Below, in pieces: positions 36,064-44,203 of a DNA stretch of 64,000 nt. The notes beneath the pieces were generated by a model. It made no database searches and was not told where the DNA came from. It saw only the letters and a program-made list of their open reading frames with translations. The stretch's first letter is position 1. Every line of letters starts with the position of its first letter. Where the stretch lies: the NCBI GenBank assembly GCA_000612485.1, contig CP007494.1, positions 1,240,001-1,304,000 on the forward strand, given 5' to 3'. This DNA is from Bordetella holmesii ATCC 51541 (GTDB taxonomy: Bacteria > Pseudomonadota > Gammaproteobacteria > Burkholderiales > Burkholderiaceae_B). The position numbers and the translations under genes were made by a program.

Positions 36064-36670
36064 TTAGTACGGCACCGACATAGAGCCCAGGGGTAAAAGA
36101 CCTTCTTTCTGATGAGCCTGCACGAATTGCGCCGGCGTTAAATATCCGAGCGCGCTGTGAGGCCGATCGGTGTTGTACTCGACTCGCCAGTTTTCGATCA
36201 AGCTTTTAGCCTGTCGCAGGGACAAGAACCAGTGCTCGTTAAGGCATTCGTCGCGGAACTTGCCGTTGAAACTTTCGATATAAGCGTTCTCCACCGGCTT
36301 ACCCGGCCGAATAAACGACAGCTTTACGCCTGCTTGGTAGGCCCAGGCGTCCAAGGCTCTTCCGGCGAACTCTGGCCCGTTGTCCACGGTAATAGATCGC
36401 GGCAGGCCACGCATCTCCGCCAGCCGTTGCAGCACCATGGCAACACGCAGTCCCGGCAACGACGTATCGACCTCGATGGCCAGGCATTCGCGAGTGTAGT
36501 CATCGACGATAGTCAAACAGCGGAATCGGCGGCCATAGGCTAGGCCGTCGGCCACAAAGTCCATTGACCAACTCTGATTCGGCGCGATTGCCGCTGGGCG
36601 AACCACGCGCTCGGTCATTAATGTCCTGACCGCCTCGCGTTTGGCCTGCGGGCTGACTACTTTCGGCTTA
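36064..36670 (-). pseudogene. IS3-family orfB transposase, in-frame deletion of 89 codons
   Basis: The integrase core keeps all three acidic segments: WSMDFVADGL, ITVDNGPEFAG and IESFNGKFRDE. The N-terminal part containing the HTH_21-type region (VCGLVGISRSLFAYE through GYRRIHVLLRREGW in copy 2) is gone, joining RTLMTE directly to RVVRPAAIAP. It would normally be expressed by programmed -1 frameshifting from orfA around CGAAAG at the orfA stop. It is probably inactive without the DNA-binding segment. Confidence 0.85.
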
Positions 36671-36923
36671 GCAGATCCTGAAGCGCCGCCTTGTCCAGCA
36701 TCGACTCGGCCAACAGCTTCTTGAGCTTGTTGTTCTCCTGCTCCAGCTCCTTGAGCCTCTGAGCGTCCGACACCGTCATGCCACCGAACTTCGCCTTCCA
36801 GTTGTAGTACGTTGCCTCGGAGATTCCGTGCTTGCGGCACAACTCTGCGGGCTTGGCACCTGCATCGGCTTCCTTGAGCACGCCGATGATTTGCTCTTCC
36901 GTAAATCGTTTCTTCATTGCCAT
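36657..36923 (-). CDS. IS3-family orfA (copy 1)
   Basis: This 88-residue helix-turn-helix protein (TEEQIIGVLKEADAGAKPAE then HGISEATYYNWKAKFGG) has a leucine-zipper-like C terminus (LKELEQENNKLKKLLAES). It is identical to orfA of copy 2 at 45066. It binds the element's ends and contributes the N-terminus of the OrfAB transposase. Confidence 0.93.
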   Translation of the reverse strand: MAMKKRFTEEQIIGVLKEADAGAKPAELCRKHGISEATYYNWKAKFGGMTVSDAQRLKELEQENNKLKKLLAESMLDKAALQDLLSRK

Positions 36924-36981
36924 TCCTTTGGGAACGGACTCTACATCGATTTCGTACTAATCACGGGGAGCAGGTCAAAGG

Positions 36982-37681
36982 CATCGCCACGACGTTCGCG
37001 CGTGAGGGCGCCAACGTCGTGGTCGCCGATATCAATGAAGCCGGTGGCAAGCGTGTGGCAGAAGCAATCAACAACGCCGGCGGACGTGCGGTCTTCGTAC
37101 GCGCCGACGTCTCGCGCAGCGACGACGTCGCCGCGCTGCTGGCGGCCACGATCAAGGCGTTCGGCGGATTGGATACGGTGGTCAACAACGCCGGCACCAC
37201 GCATCGCAACCGCCCCATGCTGGAGGTCGAAGAAGAAGAGTTCGACCGCATTTATGCCATCAACGTCAAGAGCATCTTCCTGACGGCCAAACACATGGTG
37301 CCGCACTTTCGCGCCCATGGCGGCGGCTCCTTCATCAACATTGCATCGACGGCCGCCATCCGGCCGCGTCCGGGTCTGACCTGGTACAACGGCAGCAAGG
37401 GCGCCGTCGTCACGACCAGCAAGTCCATGGCGGCCGAACTAGGCCCGGACAACATCCGTGTGAATTGCGTCAACCCCGTCATTGGTGCGACGGGTCTGCT
37501 GGCGGATTTCATGGGCGTGCCCGACACGCCGGAGAACCGCAAGCGATTCCTGGGCACCATCCCGCTGGGTCGCTTCTCGACCCCGCAGGACATCGCCAAC
37601 GCCTGCCTTTATCTGGCCTCTGACGAAGCGGCCTTCATCACGGGCACATGCCTGGAGGTCGACGGCGGGCGTTGCGTGTAA
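36982..37681 (+). pseudogene. 3' piece of the IS-interrupted SDR gene
   Basis: The piece continues from the IS as IATTFAREGANVVVADINEA, with NNAG, YNGSKGAVVTTSKSMAAELG (catalytic Tyr/Lys as WYNGSK) and the C-terminal LGRFSTPQDIANACLYLASD motif, ending at 37681. It is typical of 3-oxoacyl-ACP-reductase/glucose-dehydrogenase-like SDRs. Apart from the insertion no lesion is seen, so precise excision would restore the gene. Confidence 0.9.
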
Positions 37682-37715
37682 GTCCGGAGCCGGGCATCGC
37701 GCCCGGCCGGGCTGC

Positions 37716-39542
37716 TCACTCCTCGAACCACTTGCCGCTGGCCAGCATCATGCGATGATGGCCTTCGCCCGCGGGCATCATCGGAAAGCAGTTCTCCTGA
37801 GCCGCGACGGTGACGTCCAGAAAGAACGGCCCATCGTGGGCCAGTCATTGAGCCAGTGCGGCATCCAACTCATCCGGATGCTCCACCCGGGCCGCCCCCC
37901 AGCCGAAGGCACGCGCCAGGGCGACGAAATCCGGCAAGGAGGCGTTGTAGCTGTGGCTGTAGCGCCCCCCATGGATCAGCTCCTGCCACTGCCGCACCAT
38001 TCCCATATAACCGTTGTTGCACAGCACCACCTTGACTGGCGCGCAGTGCTGCATCGCGGTGGACAACTCCTGGATGTTCATGAGCACCGAGGCGTCGCCG
38101 CTGACGCACACCACCGTCTTGTCCGGGTGTGCGATCTGCGCGCCGATGGCTGCCGGCAGGCCATATCCCATGGTGCCGGCTCCGCCCGACGTCAGCCAAT
38201 GGCCCGGCCGGTCAAAACGCAGGTATTGCGCAGCCCACATCTGATGCTGGCCCACGTCGGTCGATACGATGGCATCGCGGGCACTCAGCGCGGCGTTGAG
38301 CCGGGCCATCAGTTGCTGAGGCAAAATGGCGTCGGGCTGGGGCTGCCAGGCCAGGCCAGGCCAGGCAATCGCGCTTGCGCCAGCCCTCGATGCGCTGCCA
38401 CCAGTCTGTCAGGCGTTGCGCTGGCATCGACAGCGCATCCAGTTCGGCGCTCAGCGCCTGCAGCATGGGCAGGCAGTCTCCTACCAGCGCGGCATCCACC
38501 CGCACCACCTTGTTGATCGACGCAGGATCGATATCCACATGGATCTTGCGTGCATGGGGGCAGAATTCCGACAGCTTGCCCGTGATGCGATCATCGAAAC
38601 GCGCACCGATACACACCACCAGATCGGCATGATGCATGGCGAGGTTGGCCTCGAGCGTGCCGTGCATACCCAGCATGCCGACAAATTGCGGGTCCGACGC
38701 CGGAAAAGCCCCCAACCCCATGAGCGTCAACGTGCAGGGCGATCCCGTCTTGCGCACCAACTCGGTAAAAACCTCGCAGGCCTGGCTGCCGGAATTGATC
38801 AGACCGCCACCGCCATAGAAAACGGGCCGACGCGCCTGGGCGATCATGGCCGCGGCGCGGCGCAACGCGCCAGCAGGCAGACGCAATGCCGTTTTGCCCG
38901 CCTGGCGCCGGGCCCGTAACGCCGCGACCTGAGCCGAGCTGGGCTCGATATGCTCGCCGCAGGGACGTGCCAACTGTACATCTTTGGGAAAATCCACCAG
39001 CACGGGCCCAGGACGTCCTTGGCGCGTGAGCGTGAAAGCGCGGCCCACCACATCAGCTACATCCTCGCAGCGCCGGATCTGCGTGTTCCACTTGGTGACC
39101 GACCGCGAAATGCCAATGGCATCGCACTCCTGAAAGGCATCCGTGCCAATGGCGCCGGTAGCCACCTGGCCGCTGACGCACAGCACCGGGATGGAGTCGC
39201 ACATGGCGTCGAGCAAGCCGGAAGTGGTGTTCGCCATGCCCGGGCCGGACGTGACGAAGACAACCCCCGTGCGACCGGTACTACGCGCATAGCCTTCCGC
39301 AGCATGGACCGCCGCCTGCTCATGACGCACCAGGACATGCCGCAGCCGCGGCTCGGCGTGCAGCGCATCGTAGAGCGGCAACACCGCCCCCCGGGGTAAC
39401 CAAAGACCGTATCCACCCCCAGATCGATCAACGTCTGCAACAGAATCTGGGCGCCGTTGACGGCGCTGGAAGGAGCAGGGGGCACGACAGCGTCAGCGGT
39501 GTCGAGAGCGGCGAGGGCCTGGGCGTGGAGGCGATCATTCAT
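37716..39542 (-). pseudogene. acetolactate-synthase-like thiamine-diphosphate enzyme with three lesions
   Basis: Together the frames give a 608-residue IlvB-like protein: TPP glutamate in RHEQAAVHAAEGYARSTG, the FAD/TPP domain, and the Mg-TPP motif around [14 protein letters not shown]. Three lesions break it. First, a six-C run at 39387-39392 needs one more base between VFGYPGG and LPLYDALHAEP. Second, a (CCAGG)4 tandem repeat at 38346-38365 puts the TPP-binding half out of frame; five or two copies would restore it. Third, a TGA at 37845-37847 lies where Trp is expected, after which LAHDGPFFLDVTVAAQENCF continues to a natural stop at 37716. It originally condensed pyruvate-type substrates. 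Confidence 0.85.
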
Positions 39543-39643
39543 GCCACCATCTTATGGGACTTTCGGCAGAATTTTTATCTTCTTTTCCACAGACTTCGGC
39601 AATTAGAAGTAAACTTATCCTTTTAAATGTCGATTCAAAGAAA

Positions 39644-40123
39644 ATGAATCTGGACAAATTCGATCTGGCCATTCTCAAGGCCTTGCAGGACAATGCGCGC
39701 GCCAATCTGACCGATATCGGACAAGCCGTCGGACTGTCCTCGACCCCCTGCTGGAACCGCATCAAGCGCATGGAAACCGCCGGCGTCATCCGCGGCTATA
39801 CCGTCGACCTGGATCCGGCCAAGCTGGGCTACACCGACACGGTCATCGTCCACGTCACGCTCGAGAACCACAGCGAAGAGACGCTCTACGAATTCGGACG
39901 GGCACTGGCCGAAATCCCGGAAGTGCTGGAAGCCTTTCTGGTCTCGGGCGACTATGACTATTACATTCGCATCGCGGTGCGCGACACGCGCGACTACGAA
40001 CGCCTGCTGCGCGAGCGTCTCTACCGGATTCCGGGCATTCGCCACAGCAAATCCGGCTTCGTGCTGCGCAGTCTCAAGGAGGCCCGCCTGCCATTGAACC
40101 TGCCGCCGGCTCAGTCCAGCTGA
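39644..40123 (+). CDS. Lrp/AsnC-family transcriptional regulator
   Basis: This 159-residue regulator has an N-terminal helix-turn-helix (DLAILKALQDNARANLTDIG, QAVGLSSTPCWNRIKRME) and a C-terminal RAM/ligand domain with the GDYDYYIRIAVRD signature. It is divergent from the broken acetolactate-synthase-like gene, 101 bp away. Lrp proteins often control adjacent amino-acid genes, so that gene is the likely former target; the effector is probably an amino acid. ATG 39644 begins MNLDKFD. The 3' end overlaps the converging bestrophin gene by 13 bp. It appears functional. Confidence 0.88.
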   Translation: MNLDKFDLAILKALQDNARANLTDIGQAVGLSSTPCWNRIKRMETAGVIRGYTVDLDPAKLGYTDTVIVHVTLENHSEETLYEFGRALAEIPEVLEAFLVSGDYDYYIRIAVRDTRDYERLLRERLYRIPGIRHSKSGFVLRSLKEARLPLNLPPAQSS

Positions 40124-41037
40124 TAGCGCTGCGGGACCAGCGGCTCGGGCAGCTCGGTCTGGCCCATGCTCTCGAGAAGGTCGATGGCCGTAAGGCGTGC
40201 CATGGCATTGAGGGGCAGGTCGTTGTCATCGAGCCCGAAAGGCTCCTCCAGCTCGTCACCCAGGGCATCCAAGCCAAAAAACGTGTAGGCGATGATGGCC
40301 ACGGCCAGCGGCATGATGCTGCCCAATGTGCCGACCAGCCCAAACGGCAGCAGCAGACAGAAAATCCAGGCGGTGCGATGCAGCAGCAATGAGTAGGCAA
40401 AGGGGGTGGGCGTAAAACGGATACGTTCGCAGGCTGCCTGCACGGCACCGCAGGCTGCCAGACGAAGCATCAGGCCCTGATAGATCACCTCGCCGAAACG
40501 TCCTGCTCTCAGCGCCTCGCGATAGGTCTGACTGACCAGACCGAGCAGGGCGTCCGGCACATTGCGGCGGCCCTCGAGCCTGGCGAGATCACCGGTATCC
40601 AGCCAAGGCCTGACGGCATCGATCTCACTTTGCTGACGCAGGCGGGCAGCCAGCGCATGCGGGAAAGCGATGAGGCGTCGGATCTGGCGCTGCACGTCGG
40701 CGTCTTCCACCGGCAACGGCGTATCCCAGGCGACGCGGGTTTCGCGCGACAATGCGCGCAACTGCACGATGAGTTCGCCCCATTGCTTGCGGGCTTCCCA
40801 CCAACGGTCATAACAGACGTTGTTGCGAAAGCCCAGAAACACCGACAGCGCCAGGCCGAACAGCGAAAATGGAACCGCGCTCAGATGCCCGGGGTTGAAG
40901 TAGCCGGCCGCATGGATCGCCGCAATGATGCAACCTGCCACGATCATGAAAAGCAGTTTGCCTGCGATGCGTGGCAGCACGGAGCCGCGCAGAATGAAGA
41001 GCAGGGCCAGTGCTGAAGGACGCGGGCGGACAATCAT
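40111..41037 (-). CDS. bestrophin-family (UPF0187) membrane channel protein
   Basis: This 308-residue protein has a bestrophin layout: N-terminal helices (about 21-75), the signature SVFLGFRNNVCYDRWWEARKQW, a soluble domain, then two hydrophobic helices around 213-258 and the C-terminal PFGLDDNDLPLNAM segment, a calcium-clasp-like acidic cluster in eukaryotic relatives. Bacterial members are usually Na+-selective or anion pores of the inner membrane. ATG 41037 (MIVRPRPSALALL) is chosen because the upstream 35 codons are unlike the family. It is transcribed towards the Lrp gene, with a short antisense overlap at the 3' ends. Confidence 0.85.
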   Translation of the reverse strand: MIVRPRPSALALLFILRGSVLPRIAGKLLFMIVAGCIIAAIHAAGYFNPGHLSAVPFSLFGLALSVFLGFRNNVCYDRWWEARKQWGELIVQLRALSRETRVAWDTPLPVEDADVQRQIRRLIAFPHALAARLRQQSEIDAVRPWLDTGDLARLEGRRNVPDALLGLVSQTYREALRAGRFGEVIYQGLMLRLAACGAVQAACERIRFTPTPFAYSLLLHRTAWIFCLLLPFGLVGTLGSIMPLAVAIIAYTFFGLDALGDELEEPFGLDDNDLPLNAMARLTAIDLLESMGQTELPEPLVPQRYQLD

Positions 41038-41153
41038 GAAACAACGGAGCAGACAGGACGGGCGCCCACTATACGCCTGTCTTGATGCGGTCGATATAAT
41101 GCCCTGCGCTTTGTCGCACTTTCGCTGCCTCCTGCAAAACAAGCCCCGACTCC

Positions 41154-41681
41154 ATGACCATCGAGACCGTAAAACCCTGGTACGCCGTGCGCCGCTCCAA
41201 GCTGCATGGCAATGGCGTGTTCGCCGCGCGCAAGATCCCGGCTGGCACGCGCATCATCGAGTATGGCGGCCAACGCATCAGCGCTGCCGAGGCCGATCGG
41301 CGCCACCCGACCAATCCCGACGATCCTTTTCATACCTTTTTCTTTGCCTTGAGCTCGGGCAAAGTCATCGATGGTGGAGATCAGGGCAACGATGCGCGCT
41401 GGATCAATCACTCCTGCACACCCAACTGCGAAGCGCAGGAGGGCCGCCACGGCAAGCGCGTCTACATCGTGGCGTTGCGCGACATCTCCCGCGGCGAAGA
41501 ACTGTCCTATGACTATGGGCTAGTGCTCGACGGCAGGATCACCAAAGCGCTCAAGCAGGGCTATGGGTGCCGGTGCGGCACGGAAAACTGTCGCGGCACC
41601 ATGCTCGCGCTGCCCAAAAAGAAAGGTTCATCGCGGAATAGCGTGGAGCCGTGCTTGATTGCCGTTACGCTTGATCCTTGA
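41154..41681 (+). CDS. SET-domain protein, C-terminal tail replaced by IS sequence
   Basis: This is a compact SET domain, the catalytic fold of eukaryotic histone-lysine methyltransferases: GNGVFAARKIPAGTRIIEY, WINHSCTPNCEAQE (SAM/pseudoknot), GEELSYDYGL, then a post-SET cysteine cluster GCRCGTENCRGTM. An IS1001-like element inserted after codon 157 (LPKKK) changes the ending to GSSRNSVEPCLIAVTLDP. The pre-insertion tail was KTGKKKAADPA, still readable past the IS to 42971. The enzymatic core is complete, so the product may be active with a different tail. Bacterial SET proteins methylate lysines of ribosomal or histone-like proteins; the target here is unknown. Confidence 0.85.
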   Translation: MTIETVKPWYAVRRSKLHGNGVFAARKIPAGTRIIEYGGQRISAAEADRRHPTNPDDPFHTFFFALSSGKVIDGGDQGNDARWINHSCTPNCEAQEGRHGKRVYIVALRDISRGEELSYDYGLVLDGRITKALKQGYGCRCGTENCRGTMLALPKKKGSSRNSVEPCLIAVTLDP

Positions 41682-42930
41682 TTTTTCAAGGATCAAGGCC
41701 GGGATCATGCTGGACCGCAAGACGATCGAGAGGTTGGGTGGGTGGGAAGGTTATCGGGTGGAGCGGGTCGTGTGGCCTGAAGGTGAGAGCCGGACGGTCA
41801 CGATTTACCTGAAGCCTTCAGCGCGAACGATGCACTGCGAGCACTGCGGCAACCGATGTCGGCAGGTGCATGAGACGACCACGCGCCGGGTGCGGGATCT
41901 GCCGCTAATGGCGCTGCGAGTGACGCTGGTAGTGCCGCGTCGGCGGGTCTGGTGCGAGCAGTGCGGTGGACCGCATCTGGAGAGGCTGAGCTGGCTGGGC
42001 CGTTACCAGCGAGTGACCGACCGGCTGGCCGAGGCGGTCAGCCAGTTGCTTGAGTCCAGCAACATTCTGGCCGTGGCGCGCTTCTTCCAACTGGGTTGGC
42101 ACACGGTCAAGGCGCTGGACAAGGCCCTGCTGCGACGGGCGATCCAAGAGCCGGACTGGAGCCAGATCCACTACCTAGCGATGGACGAGTTCGCTCTACA
42201 CAAGGGCCATCGTTATGCCACGGTCGTTGTCGATCCGATCCGCCGTCAGGTGCTATGGATCGGTGATGGCCGCTCGCGCGAGACGGCCAGAGCCTTCTTC
42301 GAACAACTGCCAACAGGAGTTGCCCAGCAGATCCGGGCCGTAGCGATCGACATGACGACGGCCTATGAGCTGGAGATCCAGGCCAACTGCCCCAACGCCG
42401 AGATCGTCTACGACCTGTTCCACGTCGTGGCCAAGTACGGCCGTGAAGTGATAGACCGGGTGCGTGTAGACCAAGCGAACCAGTTGCGGCACGACAAGCC
42501 GGCCCGCCGGGTGATCAAGTCCAGTCGCTGGCTACTGCTGCGCAATCGCAAAAACCTCGATCCGTGCCAATCGGTAAAGTTGGACGAGTTGCTCCAGGCC
42601 AACCAGCCCTTGCTCACCGCTTATCTGATGCGCGATGAGCTCAAACAGCTGTGGTTCTACCAACACCCCGGCTACGCCCGCCAGGCATGGGATCACTGGC
42701 TGCAACAGGCTCAGGGCAGCGGCATCGCCGCCTTGGCTCACTTCGCGCTCAAGCTAAAAGCCTATCTGCACGGGATTCTGTCTCGCTGTCGCCACCGGCT
42801 CAACACCAGCATCGTCGAGGGCATCAACAACACCATCAAAGTCATCAAGCGCCGCGCCTACGGCTACCGCGATCAGGAGTACTTCTTCCTCAAGATCCGG
42901 TCTGCATTCCCCGGTATTCCTCGATGAACC
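41625..42930 (+). mobile_element. IS1001-like element (ISL3 family), copy 2
   Basis: This copy is 1306 bp, identical in ends to copy 1, with an 8-bp target duplication AAAAGAAA on both sides (41617-41624 and 42931-42938). It lies inside the lysine-codon run at the end of the SET gene. The reading frame of the interrupted gene before insertion is exact (471 plus 33 bases, 167 residues), confirming a simple insertion. Confidence 0.95.
41707..42927 (+). CDS. IS1001-like transposase (ISL3 family), copy 2
   Basis: This 406-residue transposase is nearly identical to copy 1; visible differences include Trp instead of Arg at residue 14 (RLGGWEGY) and silent changes near 42314-42318. Zinc finger, helix-turn-helix and DDE segments are intact. 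The near-identity implies recent duplication. Confidence 0.95.
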   Translation: MLDRKTIERLGGWEGYRVERVVWPEGESRTVTIYLKPSARTMHCEHCGNRCRQVHETTTRRVRDLPLMALRVTLVVPRRRVWCEQCGGPHLERLSWLGRYQRVTDRLAEAVSQLLESSNILAVARFFQLGWHTVKALDKALLRRAIQEPDWSQIHYLAMDEFALHKGHRYATVVVDPIRRQVLWIGDGRSRETARAFFEQLPTGVAQQIRAVAIDMTTAYELEIQANCPNAEIVYDLFHVVAKYGREVIDRVRVDQANQLRHDKPARRVIKSSRWLLLRNRKNLDPCQSVKLDELLQANQPLLTAYLMRDELKQLWFYQHPGYARQAWDHWLQQAQGSGIAALAHFALKLKAYLHGILSRCRHRLNTSIVEGINNTIKVIKRRAYGYRDQEYFFLKIRSAFPGIPR

Positions 42931-42938
42931 AAAAGAAA

Positions 42939-42971
42939 ACGGGCAAGAAAAAGGCGGCCGATCCGGCCTGA
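42939..42971 (+). pseudogene. displaced 3' tail of the SET-domain gene
   Basis: These 33 bases encode TGKKKAADPA plus the original stop (TGA 42969-42971) after the target duplicate. They are no longer in frame with the SET gene because of the intervening IS. Confidence 0.85.
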
Positions 42972-43085
42972 TCCGGGTGCCGCCGCAGCACGCGGCAGCC
43001 GGTCATATGGTTATGCTTTCCTCGCGCGCCCAGCGGCGTACAATCTGCGCAGCCGTGTCCTGAAAACACGGCATTGCAGTACGTC

Positions 43086-43216
43086 TTCAGGGCGGGGTGA
43101 AACTCCCCACCGGCGGTATGCCGCGCAATGCGGCGAGCCCGCGAGCGCCCGGCATGAGCCGGGGTCAGCAGATCTGGTGAGATGCCAGGGCCGACGGTCA
43201 TAGTCCGGATGCAAGA
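43086..43216 (+). promoter_or_regulatory. FMN riboswitch (RFN element) upstream of ribB
   Basis: The conserved RFN helices are readable: AGGGCGGGGTGAAA..., CCCCACCGGCGGTA, GCCCGCGAGCGCC, GATCTGGTGAGATGCCAG and GGCCGACGGTCATAGTCCGG. A TACAAT minus-ten lies 42 nt upstream (43039-43044). FMN binding would shut off the downstream riboflavin gene. Confidence 0.95.
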
Positions 43217-43281
43217 AGATGTGCCGGCCCAACCCGCTCGGGACTGCGTCCTGGCGGTATTGCGTTTGGCTGTCGTAGCCC

Positions 43282-43322
43282 TGAAACGTTTTTCGCCCCT
43301 TTACTCTAGCGAGAGCGTTTCA
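43282..43322 (+). promoter_or_regulatory. start-codon-sequestering inverted repeat of ribB
   Basis: TGAAACG (43282-43288) pairs exactly with CGTTTCA (43316-43322), which ends directly at the ATG of ribB; the ribosome-binding GAGAG lies in the right-hand side. This is the likely expression platform, acting on translation initiation rather than by a terminator. Confidence 0.6.
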
Positions 43323-43991
43323 ATGTCCAATCAAACCGTTTCCCCGCTGTTTGCCCAACCCTTTGCTATGCGCTTCGAGCGCGCCCTGCATCAATTGCGC
43401 CTGGGCCGTTCCATCATTCTCATGGATGATTTCGATCGCGAGAACGAAGCGGATCTCATCGTCGCCGCCGACAAGCTGACCGTGCCCGTCATGGCCCAAC
43501 TGATCCGCGATGGCAGTGGCATCGTCTGCCTGTGCCTGCCCGGCCAGACGCTGGATAAACTGGAGCTGGCCCCCATGGTGCAACGTAACCAGAGCCGCTA
43601 CGCCACCGCGTTCACGGTGTCCATCGAAGCGGCCAGCGGCGTGTCCACCGGCGTATCGGCCGTGGACCGCGTCACCACGATACGCGCGGCCATCGCGCCC
43701 GGTGCTCAGGCCGGCGACGTCGTCAGCCCAGGCCATGTGTTTCCCTTGCGGGCCCAGGCCGGCGGCGTGCTCGCGCGACGCGGCCACACCGAAGGGTCGG
43801 TCGACCTCGCCCGACTGGCCGGCCTGCCGCCTGCTGGCGTACTGTGCGAACTCATGAATGCCGATGGCACGATGATGCGCGGCGCCGCGCTGGAGCGCTA
43901 TGCCGCCGCCCACGGCCTGGTGGCGCTGACCATTGCGGAGCTGGCCGATCATCTACGCGCCACACAGCCCGAGGCGGTTCTGGCCGCCTGA
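43323..43991 (+). CDS. ribB: 3,4-dihydroxy-2-butanone-4-phosphate synthase
   Basis: This 222-residue RibB converts ribulose 5-phosphate to the four-carbon riboflavin precursor. Signature segments are [19 protein letters not shown] (acidic metal site), [52 protein letters not shown] and [13 protein letters not shown]. It is single-domain, with no fused GTP cyclohydrolase II. It is preceded by an FMN riboswitch, so it is feedback-controlled by flavin. The gene is intact, with ATG 43323 fitting the sequestering stem. Confidence 0.95.
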   Translation: MSNQTVSPLFAQPFAMRFERALHQLRLGRSIILMDDFDRENEADLIVAADKLTVPVMAQLIRDGSGIVCLCLPGQTLDKLELAPMVQRNQSRYATAFTVSIEAASGVSTGVSAVDRVTTIRAAIAPGAQAGDVVSPGHVFPLRAQAGGVLARRGHTEGSVDLARLAGLPPAGVLCELMNADGTMMRGAALERYAAAHGLVALTIAELADHLRATQPEAVLAA

Positions 43992-44002
43992 GAAGGCAGC
44001 CG

Positions 44003-44187
44003 TCAGGCGCCGGCCGCGAGCCGGCGCAGACAGGCGCGGGCATCCCCCTGCACCCAGCGCGCACCGCAAGCCAGCATGAGATTCAAGGGCAAACCGAAGT
44101 CCTCGACCGTATAGCCCTCGGTATCGACGTGCCGGCCATCGGCCTCGCAGCGGGTAGGCTGCTGCTCGATCAGGGGGCGGATGTCTT
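44003..44187 (-). pseudogene. C-terminal fragment of an unidentified protein, truncated by IS3 copy 2
   Basis: A minus-strand frame of about 60 codons (IRPLIEQQPTRCEADGRHVD ... GLPLNLMLACGARWVQGDA ... LAAGA) ends at 44003 and enters the IS end at 44188. No family is recognised. It is not the continuation of the EAL domain on the other side of the element. Its codon use is like the neighbours, so it is probably the end of a real gene. Confidence 0.45.
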
Positions 44188-44203
44188 TGACCTGCCCCCA
44201 GAT

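Larger units (their letters stand above)
36048..36977 (-). mobile_element. IS407-group IS3 element, copy 1 (internally deleted)
   Basis: The ends are TGACCTGCCCCCAGATTTAGTAC and its imperfect inverted partner, flanked on both sides by the same 4-bp duplication AAGG (36044-36047 and 36978-36981). The length is 930 bp, exactly 269 less than copy 2's 1199. An internal 267-bp segment has been lost between two copies of a 10-bp direct repeat (GCGCTCGGTC), and copy 2 has 2 extra bases. The element retains orfA and an in-frame but shortened orfB. Confidence 0.92.

Noticed and set aside
44007..44027. Small GC hairpin after ribB as its terminator
   Set aside because: It lies within the end of the minus-strand fragment and has no T-run in either direction.
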